Shown: positions 30,636-41,976, counted from the first letter of the stretch. The stretch: DNA of 64,000 nucleotides from Megalobrama amblycephala (GCF_018812025.1 NC_063045.1:49048691-49112690), one strand, 5' to 3'. The notes: generated by a model not told the origin, from the letters alone. Numbers and translations: made by a program.

Positions 30636-32160
30636 CGAGCTCTTGTCTGATTAAAAATTATTTTGTCCTCGAGGAATCTTTACCACAATCCTCTGGCCTA
30701 AAGAGCAATTATCCCCCACCTAGAACCACCCCCGATCCCTCTGTGTTATCTCATGGTTGTCAGCCCAAACAAACCGGTTCCAGCACACCGAGGCCTATCC
30801 TCTCCACCACGGGCAAAACATCCGCAATCTATTTCCCCGTCATTCTCTACTCCGGCCCATTTAATCATTCCAGCCATAAAGAAATGGACAATAAGGCCCC
30901 TCGAGCACCAAGCTTGCGTCTCTGACAATTCTGCCCTCTTCCCGCTAAAGAACAGGCCTTCCTCTAGCATCAGGCCACTGCAGCAGGCCCTCAGCAAGCC
31001 GCGCCGCAGATTCAGTTTGTGCCAGCTCCCGCTCTCCACCCCTGCTGGCTCAAACCCGTAAGAGCTCAAATTCTGTTCATTTTCTGCCCCTGGTTGAATT
31101 TCACTTCAGTCTCTAAATCACGAGCACAGTTTATGCTATCTGGATACTCAATTTTGATCAGAGGAAATACACATTTTAACTGTTTTCATACAAGTGATTT
31201 GTCTTTCTAAACTAACGCACTGCTTCCTTGTAGCTTAATCACACGCGTACAAACAGCAGCTCGCACACTAGTGCAGTAAGATTGCACGCACAGTCGCACA
31301 CAGAATCATTAAGAAATTATTGTCAGCGTTGTCCTGCGATTTATCAACAAAATCGATTAGAAACTGAAAGTTATATAGCGTATATGTGTTTCTGTTTTAA
31401 AGTAATTTAAACCCAGCTTCACTGTTGTTAAGGAGACGCCGCACAGACTGGTAGGAAAAAATTCATACATGCATTCATTCTCACTAATGCATTCAAATAA
31501 ATTCCACCCTATCTGTATCTGATTTAGAATGAACAGAAATCTGTAAGTAATGTAATGTAATTCATCAGATAACTGATGAACTGATGATAACTGATGAAAA
31601 TAAACTGTTATGTTGAGGGTTCCTCCACAGTTTGGAAAAGTATGGAATTTTAATTTGAGTAATTGTTTAGTGATCATTTATTGATTATTGAACTTGATTG
31701 AATGATTGACAGTGCACATTTTTACTATGTAAACCTCTTTTATCATAAGTGAGTCTCTTTTGAACTTCACTAAATTAATGCACTTGTGCCACTCAAACCA
31801 GCAATGGATAAAATCAGATTACTTTGCTGTTTGATGATCATCCAACATCAAACAATGATTACAGTATCAAATTGAAGTGTCAGAGGTGAATAAACGCAGA
31901 TTATAACATGTTTTATGCTTCTCATCATGTAAGCACGTGTTATCATTTTGAGAAAAACTAGAATAGAATATTTACAAAAACACTTAATGATCAAACTCTC
32001 AACCCCGCAGGATTTCCAATGAGCTTGTGATTCCAATTGACCAGGATAAAACCTTGGGTCCTGCCACGTCCATTGAATTCTGGGCATTAACTTGGATTCC
32101 AGGCCTCACTGCACAAGGAAAAATCAATAGGATATTTCTGGTCACATCCACCTTCCTAGA
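30636..32160. other. Intergenic sequence without recognised gene
   Basis: 30640-31070 is C-rich with overlapping open frames on both strands (e.g. 30753-31061) that show no domain and look compositional. It may be an old retroelement piece. 31070-32160 is AT-rich spacer with nothing recognisable. Confidence 0.5.
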
Positions 32161-33699
32161 TGTCACGCTGGTTGTGTATAAATACGAGAACAAGACAAGA
32201 AGATCAGATAACAGGTTAGTTTAATCCACAAGATAATATCCAACAACGATTAGCAAGTACACAACTATAACATAAAGACGAAATCCGACAAACACAGAAC
32301 AGGGAGATTTTATCAGGGAGCTAATGAGGGAGAATGTAATTAGGGAGAACAGAAACAGGTGTTGATGGTTAACTTATCAGGATACACACAATGAGGGCAA
32401 ATGAATAGAACAAGACATGACAGAACTAAATGTAAACATGACAAAAGTCCATGGTTGTGACAGTACATCCCCTCCCTGGAAGGCACGGCCTCGCACCTTA
32501 CATGGACCAATTGTGGAGGGAGGGGGCTCAGGTAGAGGACAAGGAGCAGGTGAAGGGTAGGCAGAACGACAGGCAAACATCCCAACAGGAGGGACCAGGG
32601 CGGAGCAGATGGTGGGAGGAGCCAAGGAGACAGAAGGACCTTGGAGCAGGAGGAGTAAGGTGGGACCATGGTGGAGCCAATCCGGCAGGACACGGTGATG
32701 CCGATGGCTCTGGCGACCAAAGTGCAGATGGGGATCCAGAAGGCCCTGGTGAAGCCGGAGCGACAGAGGACCAAGGTGGAGCTGGAGAGGCGAGGCGACG
32801 CCAAAGGAGTGCAGTCCTGAGGCAAGGGCAGGTAGACGAACAACCAAGGTGGAGCCGGAGGGAGCCCGGCGGAGCTGGTGAACTGATGGGCCATGGTGGA
32901 GATGAGGGAGGTTAGAGCCAAGGAGGAGCTAGTGGACAGAGGGGCCGAGGTCACGGAGGCTGGAGGCGAAGACCAGGGATCCACTGACCACGATGTAGCT
33001 GTAGACTGGCAGACCCACAGCGAGCCCACATCACAGATGGTGGGCTGAGGGTGAGCTGAGGGGCTGGCAGGAAGCAGCGGAGATGAGGAAGATGAATGGG
33101 TGATGATGGGAGGAGGTGGGAGGGGGAGGCTGGGTGGGAGTTTGGGACTGGCTGGGAGTTCAGGGACCATATGTGCTGCCCAAACACACAAAAATGCCAC
33201 ACCCAGCACTGGGAGTGCCACAGACAGGGGAACAATCTCAATTCAAGCTCACCTGGTAGAAAGTGCAGAGGCAGTTGTCCGTGTAGTGTTTAAAGTAGGC
33301 AGTCTCTAAGAAGATCTGTATGTGGTCCTCCAATGTTTGTTCCCCCTGCTCCAAACACAGAAGACGAACAGCGGAGATATCCATGATGGGGGAAAAACAA
33401 ACAAAGCCAAACCAAACCAAAAAAAAAAATATGGAAAAATGCTGCCACACTTAACACTTATTTGGTCGGATCTTCTGTCATGCTGGTTATGTATTCATAC
33501 GAGAACAAGACGAAGAAGATCAGATAACAGGTTAGTTTAATCCACAAGATAATATCCAACACCGACTGGCAAGTACACAACTTTAACATAAAGGCGAGAT
33601 CCAACAAACAGGGAGATTATATAAGGGAGCTATTGAGGGAGAACGCCGGGAGAACAGAAACAGGTGTGGATGTTTAACTAATCAGGATACACACAATGC
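32161..33699 (-). mobile_element. Nonautonomous LTR element (element 4), right LTR truncated
   Basis: Left LTR 32161-32462 (302 bp, TGTCACGCTGG ... GGTTGTGACA) matches 33476-33699, which stops early at CACACAATG. On the minus strand a polypurine tract (GGGAGGGGATGTAC, 32463-32476) precedes the 3' LTR, and GAAGATCCGACCA follows the 5' LTR, as in element 2. The 1-kb interior has no pol motif. A short gag-like stretch is visible (33238-33384, LLCLEQGEQTLEDHIQIFLE), followed by a low-complexity Pro/Leu/Ser-rich frame. Confidence 0.75.
32340..33221 (-). other. Low-complexity open frame inside element 4
   Basis: A 293-codon minus-strand frame, rich in Pro, Leu and Ser, extends through the polypurine tract into the 3' LTR. 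The opposite strand is also open over part of it (32451-32915) because the region consists of GC-rich GGTGGAGC-like repeats. I see no domain, and I do not believe it is a host gene. Confidence 0.55.
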
Positions 33700-33902
33700 C
33701 GCAGCAGCATTACCTCCTTGCTCCCGCAGGAGCTCAGATTCCCTGGCTAATTTTCTTCACTGCCACAGCAGCATTACATCCTCGCTCCCACAGGAGCTCA
33801 GTTTCTCTGGCTAATTTTCTCCACTGCCACAGCAGCATTTCCTACTCACTCCCACAGGAGCTAAGTTTCTCTGGCTAATTTTCTCCACTGCCGCAGCAGC
33901 GA
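33700..33902. repeat. Tandem repeat, 64-bp unit, about 3 copies
   Basis: The unit contains GCAGCAGCATT, GCTCCCRCAGGAGCT and TCTGGCTAATTTTCT, repeated three times with small changes. It begins where the LTR of element 4 is cut off. Confidence 0.85.
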
Positions 33903-34262
33903 TGTCCTCGTCCAATGATGCAAGAGCCCACCCGGTCAAGCGTCCATGTTTTCTCATTTCCCATCCAGCGAGGCTTACCTGTCCAATGCTGTGAGTCTTG
34001 ATCTCCCATCGGATGCCACGAGAGTCCACCTGGTCGAGCGCATATGTTTTCTCTTTCCCCGTCTGGCGAGGCTTTCCCTTCCGATGCTGTGAGTCGTGAT
34101 CTCAAGTCAGACACCGCAAGAGTCCTCCCGGTCAAGCGCCCATGTTTCCTGTTTTCCTGTCTGGTGAGACTTACCCATCCAATGCCATGAGTCTTGACCT
34201 CCTGTTGGATGCCGCGAGAGCTATCCCGGTTGAGCATCAATGTTTTTGCTTTCTCCATCCGG
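33903..34262. repeat. Tandem repeat, 98-bp unit (left part of interrupted array)
   Basis: The anchor GGTCAAGCG-like string recurs at 33935, 34033, 34131 and 34229, a period of 98 bp. The array is interrupted by a hAT-like element and continues with GGCGAGGCTTACCTGTCCAA at 35352. Confidence 0.85.
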
Positions 34263-35344
34263 TAGGGATGTCCAGATCCGATCACGTGATCGGAAATCGG
34301 GCCCGATCATGTGGTTTCAGACTCGATCGGAATCGGACGTTACCTCCCGATCAGGACTCGGATATATATGTATATATATTCTCATTATTTTTAACACATC
34401 TATAGTGATGCGGTGGCACAGAGTTAGGCCTGTTTCACACAAGCGTAAGCGGCGCGTGAGTAGCGCATATTTTTTTCAGCGTGCATGTCAACCAACGGAT
34501 GCATTCACACAGGCAGCAGGAGCAGCTCGTAAAGCGTCAGGCAGGAGCGTCGCGTAAGCAGCAGTGCCGCGATCGTCTCGGCACCAAGTCTATCCCTGTG
34601 TCTCAATCAGCTCCCTAGCTCCCTAGGTCATGAATCAGTATATAATGAAAGTGAATGTGGCTGATACCCTGATCAGTGCCCTGACTACTGAACTAGGGAG
34701 CTGATTGAGACACACGCTGCGCTGCTGACGCGTAATTAAAGTGAAAGCACACTTTTGATGGACAAAATAAATATAATTTCACACAAAAAGTGTTCAAAAT
34801 GCACACAATACGCATGTCTAATGTGTTTTAACAAGAATTTGAGTATGACAGAAAAGAAAATTAAGAATCAAAAATAATAATAGAAGATTTACCTATTTAA
34901 ACTTGTTTTTTATTATTCAGTTTGGGTTAAAGTATGGTGTATTATAAAAACTAAAGTAAACTAGCCAGAAAATATGATATATATATATAAACATTATTTT
35001 AGTTATTACACAGACTGCAGCATACCCAAATCAAACCAAATATATTTGTTTTTATATTAGCCTTTTTTATATTTACTGTTGCACTAAAGTGAAGTGAAGT
35101 GAACAATTTATGTTATTTATTACTTGATTGTTCAAGCTACCTCACAGAAGTGCTCTGTTTGTAATTAAATAAAAAATAAGGAACGTCCTGGATCTGTTTG
35201 TTTTTTTTTCGCTCTTCTTTATTCTTTTTTTGATGTATTATAGAAGTATCGGATCGGGACTCGGTATCGGCAGATACTCAAAGTCAAATGACTCGGACTC
35301 GGACTCGGACTCGAGGGCAAAAAAACCTGATCGGGACATCCCTA
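34263..35344. mobile_element. hAT-like nonautonomous DNA transposon (1,082 bp)
   Basis: Terminal inverted repeat TAGGGATGTCC at both ends, with an exact 8-bp target duplication CCATCCGG (34255-34262 and 35345-35352), the hAT signature. The interior has no transposase frame. It carries an inner inverted repeat (CAATCAGCTCCCTAG near 34600 and CTAGGGAGCTGATTG near 34695) and CGGACTCGGACTC runs near the right end. Confidence 0.92.
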
Positions 35345-35850
35345 CCATCCGGCGAGGCTTACCTGTCCAATGCCGTGAGTACTGAACTCCCGTCAGATGC
35401 TGCAAGAGCTCTCCTGGCCGGGTGTTCCAAATTCCTTCACCCTGCCATCACCCGATAGGACCCACTCGCCCGACGTGAGCTGCTCCCGTTGAAGGCTACA
35501 TGGGCCCTCTCTGTCTGTCTTTTTGAACCATGCTGCTCCCCGTCCATCGATTGGTAGCGTTCGTTGACCAGTAGGGTCTGTCAGCCCAGCGCTGTTAGCT
35601 GCTCCCATCAGAGGCAACACAGGCCCACCTAGTCAGGCGGCTTAAATCACGCTGCTCCTGATTCATCGGCCAGTAGGGCTCACCCGTCTGATGCCACGAG
35701 CTGCTCCTCTCAAGAAGCAGCAAGAACCCTCCTGATCTGACGTTCCAAATTATGCCTGCTCCTCGTTCATCAGCCAGTAGGGCCCGTCCGGTCGGCGCTG
35801 TGAGCTGCTCCCATCGGAGGCAACACAGGCACATTTAGTTAATCAACTCA
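35345..35850. repeat. Degenerate tandem repeat (right part of interrupted array)
   Basis: Continues the array after the hAT-like insertion, then shifts to units carrying GAGCTGCTCCCATC and GCCAGTAGGGC. Open frames here are by-products of GC-rich repetition. Confidence 0.7.
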
Positions 35851-35929
35851 ATTAACAACAAGTGCCCCCACCCCCGGACAGCACACCAAATATGCATAAC
35901 CTTTACTCTACTTAATTATATGTAAGTGT

Positions 35930-36640
35930 GAACTCATGAATTTGACAACTATTTCACAAGTCTTATAAACACACTTCAAAGGGTTTTCCAAGGGGTGCCG
36001 TCCGTGCTGGGTGAGAACATCAATCAGTCCCAGTTGGCACACTGCTAAGGCCACAGCCATCAGCCTGAGTGTTTCCTGAGAACGCTCAAAGACAGAAAAC
36101 TCTTGGCTCAAATTCAGCGGGAAAGTAAATTACAGGCTGGGAGATTCCCCCTGCAAAAGGTGGGACCATGTGACAATAAAGCCCACTCCATTTCCTAAGA
36201 AGGGGATTCTGGGTGTTTGATAAGCAGGAATCTGTCATGGTTAAACTTGAGACTTCCTGAATTAAACATGATCAGCTCCACTCATTTTAGAGGGGAGAGA
36301 GCCGTGATCACACATTCCATAAATGTACCATAGAACCAATGTAACTGCTGTAAATTGATGTTACTCATGGACTTTCTTCATGCACAGTGCACAGACAAGT
36401 GTAATCAAGACTTTTCATTATCAATTAGTTGTTGCATTCCGTCTGGTATGTTATTGTGTTTTACCATGTATACTGTATTCTGGGTTTCTGTATAGTGTTT
36501 TTTGGGTTTTTTGCTTTTGTTTTGTTAAATAAACAAAGTCTAAGATAATAATTTAGTTCCCTGAAACACATGCTTCCATTACAACTTCTAGGATCACTCT
36601 CAAAAAACAAACAAAAAAAAAAGTCAATCCCTGGATATTT
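35930..36640. other. Type-A OR unit, downstream flank (copy in unit 3)
   Basis: Matches 13560-14290, showing that OR A-2 and A-3 belong to one duplicated unit larger than 2.5 kb. No gene seen. Confidence 0.65.
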
Positions 36641-36659
36641 AATTCAGAAACTGTCTGTG

Positions 36660-36768
36660 GGTCACAGTCATCAGAGCTCAAACAAATGCCAGCTAAAGAT
36701 TCATTCAAGACATCAATATATTCTGAAATGTGAATATGTTTGTTCATCAGGATAACAAACATGATGCA
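36660..36768 (-). pseudogene. Fossil OR fragment (IC1-TM2), copy 5
   Basis: Minus-strand MFVILMNKHIHISEYIDVLN then ESLAGICLSS, close to the fragment at 14300-14408, about 190 bp downstream of OR A-3. Confidence 0.72.
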
Positions 36769-36958
36769 GAATAAATTCTAAATCTGAAATTTTTTATATG
36801 TTGTTATCAAACAAAGGAAGCAATCACAAAGCAGCTCTGCTGAGGTTTTAAACATATTTGGCCTGTTTACAACACAGTTTCTGTTACAAAATCAAACATA
36901 CAAAATCAGTCAACTCTGTTAAAATAGATATTTGTTGAATGATCACAGATGATTAGGT

Positions 36959-37966
36959 TCAAACCTGTAATTTTTGTTTTGAATTTCTCCTACTACATTT
37001 CATTCTTTTTGTAGTGTTCACCTTGTTTCGTTTATACAGTTCTTTTATTGATTGCATGACCTCGTCTGACTTTAGAGTGTATATGATGGGATTCAGCATA
37101 GGTGGTATTGTCTGCGTCAGGGAATTGTTAATGAACCGGGTGTTTGGATGGATAGGTGTTGTAAAGGATGCAATATGATTGCATAAAATTGGGATATAAC
37201 TGATTACCACCAACATGAGATGTGAGGTGCAGGTTTTCATGGCTTTGATCCGTTCAGCACCATGAGCAATCTTAAGCAAAGCCAGAGCAATGCAGAAATA
37301 TGAGATGAAGATCAGTATCAGCGGTGTGCAAATCAGGAGACCAAAATTAATTTTTACCATCAGAATATTTATAGAATTATCATTACAAGCTAGTCTATAG
37401 ATGATGCCATGATCACAAAAATAACTATCAATCACATTCGATATACAAAAAGAGAGTCTATTCACCAAAGCTGTAAGTACAGAAAACTGTGTCACAGAAA
37501 AAATCCACATTACACCTATGATCAGAAACATTGTTTTTCTTGTTACAATGGCATGATAATGTAGAGGAAAACAAATTGCAACCAGTCTGTCATAAGCCAA
37601 GACAAGTAGTGTCAAAGACTCCACGTTCATGAAATGATATACAAAAAATGAATTTTCCAAGCATGCTTCATATGAAATGTCATGGTGCTCAAATAAAAAT
37701 GTGTCTATTACTTTTGGAATCAAAGCCGAGCTTACACACAGATCAGCAAGGGCCAGATGGAAAACAGCCATGTATTTAGCTGTGTGAAGTCTGCGGGCCA
37801 AATAAATGATATACATGATAAATGAATTCCCTAAAACAGTCACAACATACACCAAAGACAAGAACACATAGTAGTATTTTGCATGTGGAATATTAGAATT
37901 GATGAAAAATGTTGCAGGACGAACAAAGGTCACATTTGCAGAGGAGTTTGACTGCGTGGAGCTCAT
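36959..37966 (-). CDS. Odorant receptor, type A-3
   Basis: Intact 335-residue OR. Start ATG at 37964-37966, chosen because the acceptor AG is at 37994-37995; the longer frame to 38023 would include intron. Shows LGNSFIM (TM1), LAYDRLVAIC (TM3 end), conserved loop cysteines, SYFCDHGIIYRLAC in the second extracellular loop, KAMKTCTSH before TM6 and PMLNPIIYTLK in TM7. It shares the two-residue deletion before TM1 and most of its sequence with A-2, so the two are recent duplicates. The stop lies a few codons later than in A-1 and A-2. Ligand unknown. Confidence 0.93.
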   Translation of the reverse strand: MSSTQSNSSANVTFVRPATFFINSNIPHAKYYYVFLSLVYVVTVLGNSFIMYIIYLARRLHTAKYMAVFHLALADLCVSSALIPKVIDTFLFEHHDISYEACLENSFFVYHFMNVESLTLLVLAYDRLVAICFPLHYHAIVTRKTMFLIIGVMWIFSVTQFSVLTALVNRLSFCISNVIDSYFCDHGIIYRLACNDNSINILMVKINFGLLICTPLILIFISYFCIALALLKIAHGAERIKAMKTCTSHLMLVVISYIPILCNHIASFTTPIHPNTRFINNSLTQTIPPMLNPIIYTLKSDEVMQSIKELYKRNKVNTTKRMKCSRRNSKQKLQV

Positions 37967-38199
37967 GATAGCTGTTGTCTGGCTTTTTGTGACCTGTGAT
38001 GAAGAATTGTTATAGAAATACACTCAATAACACAGAATATTCATATAATGATTTCATTTCCCATTCACAGTGCATTTATAGACAAAAATGTTTAGATGTT
38101 TTTTGATATAACCCAGTTGAACTAATATTAAAAAAGTAATTGCTCATTGTAGTAAAAGGATTAGAGAGAAAAGAGAAAAAAACATGGTTTAAACTCAAC

Positions 38200-38254
38200 C
38201 TTTTACTAAGCTGCCAGAGTCTCATTATTCTGCCAGCTATCAGACACATTTATA
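38200..38254 (-). promoter_or_regulatory. TATA box, 5' noncoding exon and donor of OR A-3
   Basis: TATAAAT at 38248-38254 and a donor AAG|GTTGAGTTT at exon edge 38200. Same arrangement as A-1 and A-2. Confidence 0.58.
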
Positions 38255-38259
38255 ATAGA

Positions 38260-38956
38260 TCATTGTCTTGATCGTGGGACTTTAGTTGATAAAGCAACGT
38301 TTCTCCCTATAGACTCGAGCAAGAAGGGGCAGGAGTAAAGCAACAGTGCCACTGTCCAGGAAGCTCCTCTTTTTTTCTTTTTTTTTTTTTTTTTCTTTTC
38401 ATTATATTATAGGCCTAATTATGTAAGATTTCAATTAAGTACAACTGATTTTAAAACTAAATGCAAGGTCATGTCATGTTCTGTTTGGTTTAGTTTTCAC
38501 TGTTCTGCGTTTGTGCATTTTGCATTTCCTGTACAATGACGTAACTCACTGGTTCACTACCATACGATCCATCGTTGAACAAATCAATTAGCTAGTCATG
38601 ACTGTTTCCCGAAACAGTTTTGTCACAAACCTGTCGTTCAGCCACATTGGTAAATGATGTAATGCAAGTGGTGGAGTAGTAACTTCTTTAAATTAATCCG
38701 TTGGAAATCGAATTCTTGCTAGATTTTTGCTATAAATTATGGACATGGCATCTGAGGACTAATTCTCATTTTTCTCAGTTATAATAGGCTTGTTCTTACA
38801 TAATACAGCACGTACGCACATGCGCACTCTTCAAAAACAGTGCTTAAAATCTCTTGACAAACTAAAATATGTAAATGACATTTGTATATATTCGAAATAA
38901 AAGATATACATTGTACTTACTGTGAGCTTGCTTATCTTGCTCAAGATAACTATTTA
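38260..38956. other. Upstream flank of OR A-3, no gene
   Basis: The first 200 bp match the upstream flanks of A-1 and A-2 (GGGGCAGGAGTAAAGCAACA). A T-rich run (38371-38397) and AT-rich sequence follow. Confidence 0.6.
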
Positions 38957-38960
38957 TTAA

Positions 38961-39304
38961 AGGTGCTCTAAGCGATGTCATGCGTTTTTAGGCCAAAACA
39001 TTTTTTGTCACATACAGCAAACATCTCCTCACTATCCGCTAGCTACACGGTCTCTGTAGTCGCCACAAGCTCCGAAAACGGCAACAAAAACTACCTGGTG
39101 CAGCCTGGACCACGAAACATAATAAACATGCTCCAGCCAATAACGAAAAGAATGATTTTAAATGCGCGTTCATGACTGTTTCTGGAAGCACAGAGGGGAG
39201 GGGGAGGAGGAGGAGGAGGGAGGGTCTAGCTAGCCTCTGTTTTGTTTGACAACACTTCGAACGTCAACAGGAAGTTACTCCACCCAGGATCGCTTAGAGC
39301 ACCT
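38961..39304. mobile_element. TTAA-flanked nonautonomous DNA element (344 bp)
   Basis: Inverted ends AGGTGCTCTAAGCGAT and its reverse complement (ATCGCTTAGAGCACCT), flanked by TTAA at 38957-38960 and 39305-39308. A TTAA target suggests piggyBac-type mobilisation, but because the ends are palindromic the true duplication could be shorter. Contains a GGAGG-rich run near 39190-39225. No coding sequence. Confidence 0.75.
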
Positions 39305-39308
39305 TTAA

Positions 39309-40190
39309 GTCCACATGTCATAAAAACAAGAAGCTATGCTTCTAACCACAGCTTGAGAGCTGTCGTTCCAACCACACAAGTTTGCGAATGTTCATTTGAA
39401 CTGTGGTTTTGGGAAATACCAAATCATTGAACTATGTTAGTAATGATAGAACTTGCGATGTTAGTTGGCTAATGATGCTTTTGGGAAACGTACCCCTGGC
39501 TGCCAATGTCATCGTCTTTGTTTGTTACTATGGTTTCTGATTATGGTTTCTGAAGGGGCAGGAGTAAAGCAACAGTGCCACTGTCCAGAAAGCTTCTCTT
39601 TTTTTTATTTGCTTCCAATTAATGCCCCTATTAAAGTCCCCACAAACTTCTCATTACAGAATGTCTCATTACGTCATATTTCAGTTACTGTTCTCATTGT
39701 AATATAGGCCTAATTGCAGTTCCCTCAGTTTCTGTTTGTTTCTTGTCTTGCATTGTTTGATGTCAGTGTGTTCTTATGTTTCCTCCATGCTTTTCTACAG
39801 TTTAATGTTCTGCTTCTTAGATTAAAAGACCCTTGAGTATCGCCTTCGTTGTGCACTTTCATTACATTACATTATTATATTATATTATAGTAATATTCTT
39901 TCATAACATATTTTCTGTCCATGGAGTGGTATGGTGCTGCCTTCCTGAAATGTGTTTTTGCAGGGTGGAATGTCTGTGTATGCCATTGTGTTGTTTACTG
40001 TGTGGGCAGAACACTGCTATTTGGCATTATACTGTGGAGTATGTGATAGGGTTTTGTAATTGCTTGTAGTTATTTACTGTAGTACTTTTGATAAATAAAC
40101 AAGGCCTAATATAATGATTTTTGTAAATAGAAAAGCATACCCACATTACATGGTCTGGGATCTCGAGGAAAAAATAATAATAAGCTGTCA
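39309..40190. other. Intergenic, includes duplicated OR-upstream fragment
   Basis: 39552-39715 repeats the distal upstream flank of the type-A ORs (AGGGGCAGGAGTAAAGCAAC, then AATTAATGCCCC), without a gene attached. The rest is AT-rich spacer. Confidence 0.6.
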
Positions 40191-40204
40191 GTATTTAATT
40201 TACA

Positions 40205-40340
40205 AACTGTCTGAAGGTCACAATTAGCAGAACTCAAACAAATGCCAGCAAATTACATATTCAAGACTGTTCATTCAAACAATATTTTCAGGAGTGTGAA
40301 GATTTCGGTTCATAAGGATAACAAACATTATGCAGAATAT
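40205..40340 (-). pseudogene. Fossil OR fragment (IC1-TM2), copy 6
   Basis: Most decayed fossil copy. The minus strand still shows FVILMNRN-like text (GTGTGAAGATTTCGGTTCAT on plus) and GICLSS-like remnants. It lies about 420 bp downstream of OR A-4. Confidence 0.6.
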
Positions 40341-40757
40341 ATTTTTTAAAACATTTGTTATATGGAAAGCAAATGTAATGCAAAGTGACATATTGTTACT
40401 TAGTCACTGCATAAAAAATGTGAATATTTTTAAAGCTTTAATTTTAGACTGAAATTATTTTTGCATTGTTTTGAATAAAGGAAGCAATCACAAAGCAACT
40501 TTCTTAAGCCCAGAGGCTTTAAACAGCCTGTTTATGACCCAATGTGTTACTTACAACATCTACATACAGAATCAATCAACTCTGTTAAATTATTTATTAA
40601 ATGATCACAGTTGATGAAACCAGTCAAATATTTATAATCAACGTACAAGTAAATCTTTCTTTCAGGCAGGTAATGAAAGTCAACTAACGCCAATATTGTG
40701 GAAGGCAAAATGCACCTCGTTTCTTATTCACACACTGATCAGATCCTGTAGTTACTT

Positions 40758-41756
40758 TTAATTTAGCCTACTGCATTTCATTTCTCTTTTTCTGGTAGTG
40801 TTCACTGTGCTTCGTTTGTACAGTTCTTTTATGGATTGCATGACCTCCTCTGTCTTTAGAGTGTATATGATGGGATTCAGCATAGGTGGTATCGCCTGTG
40901 TCAGGGAATTGTTAATTATTTGAACATTTGGATGCAGAGGTGTTGTTACAGATGCAATTATATTGCTAAAAACAGGGAGATAAAAAATTGCCACCAACAT
41001 GAGATGTGAGGTGCAGGTTTTTATGGCTTTGATCCGTTCAGCACCATGAGCAATCTTAAGCAAAGCCAAAGAAATGCAGAAATATGAGATGACGATCAGT
41101 ATCAGCGGTGTGCAAATCAGCAGGCCATAAGAAATTTTACCCATCAAAATATTTATCGTATTATCATTACAAGCTAGTCTACAGATTGGGGCATAGTCAC
41201 AAAAATAACTATTAAGTACATTAGACCTACAAAAAGAGATTCTAGTCACTAAACCTACAAGAACAGAAAAAAATGTTACAGACACAATCCACATAATGCC
41301 TATGATCAAAAACATGGCTGTTTTGGTTACAATGGCATGATATTGTAGAGGAAAACAAATAGCAACCAGTCTGTCATAAGCCAAAGCAAGTAGTGTCAAA
41401 GACTGCAGATTCATGAAATGATACACAAAAAACATATTTGTTAAGCACGATTCATATGAAATCTCCTGATGATCAAATAAAAACATTTCTATGATATTTG
41501 GAATCAAAGCCGAGCTTCCACACAGATCAGAAAGGGCCAGATGGAAAACAGCAATGTATTTGGCTGTGTGAAGTCTGCGGGCCAAATAAATGGTACACAT
41601 GATAAATGAATTCCCTAAAACAGTCACAACATACACCAAAGATAAGAACACATAGTAATATTTTGCATGTGGGACATCAGAAAAGTCACTAATGAAAAAT
41701 GTTGCAGGACGAACAAAGGTCACATTTGCAGTGGAGTCTGATTGCATGGAGCTCAT
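40758..41756 (-). CDS. Odorant receptor, type A-4
   Basis: Intact 332-residue OR. Start ATG at 41754-41756 after the acceptor TTTTTCTTTACAG|GTCAC at 41784-41785. Motifs: ANVT sequon, LGNSFIM, LAYDRLVAICFPL, SYFCDY in extracellular loop 2, KAIKTCTSH and PMLNPIIYTLKTEEV. It is the most divergent type-A member, with changes concentrated in TM3, TM4-TM5 and the second extracellular loop (e.g. APICRLAC in place of GIIYRLAC), the regions usually involved in ligand choice. Confidence 0.93.
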   Translation of the reverse strand: MSSMQSDSTANVTFVRPATFFISDFSDVPHAKYYYVFLSLVYVVTVLGNSFIMCTIYLARRLHTAKYIAVFHLALSDLCGSSALIPNIIEMFLFDHQEISYESCLTNMFFVYHFMNLQSLTLLALAYDRLVAICFPLQYHAIVTKTAMFLIIGIMWIVSVTFFSVLVGLVTRISFCRSNVLNSYFCDYAPICRLACNDNTINILMGKISYGLLICTPLILIVISYFCISLALLKIAHGAERIKAIKTCTSHLMLVAIFYLPVFSNIIASVTTPLHPNVQIINNSLTQAIPPMLNPIIYTLKTEEVMQSIKELYKRSTVNTTRKREMKCSRLN

Positions 41757-41976
41757 GATAGCTGCTGTCTGACTTGTTGTGACCTGTAAAGAAAAACTGT
41801 TATGGAAATGCACAGAGAATATTCAAATAATGATTTAATTACCAGTCACAGTACATTAATGAATAAACAGTCTTAAATGTTCTTTGACAATAATATTAAA
41901 CTAATAATAAAACTGTTTAGTCTTTGTGGTAAATTCATTAGATAGAAACAGAGGAAGCACATGGTTTATACTCTAC

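Noticed and set aside
30746..31069. Overlapping open frames on both strands
   Set aside because: C-rich composition with no recognisable domain; double-strand openness is typical of biased sequence.
32340..33221. 293-codon proline-rich host gene
   Set aside because: It lies between LTRs, crosses a polypurine tract, is low-complexity, and part of the opposite strand is open too.
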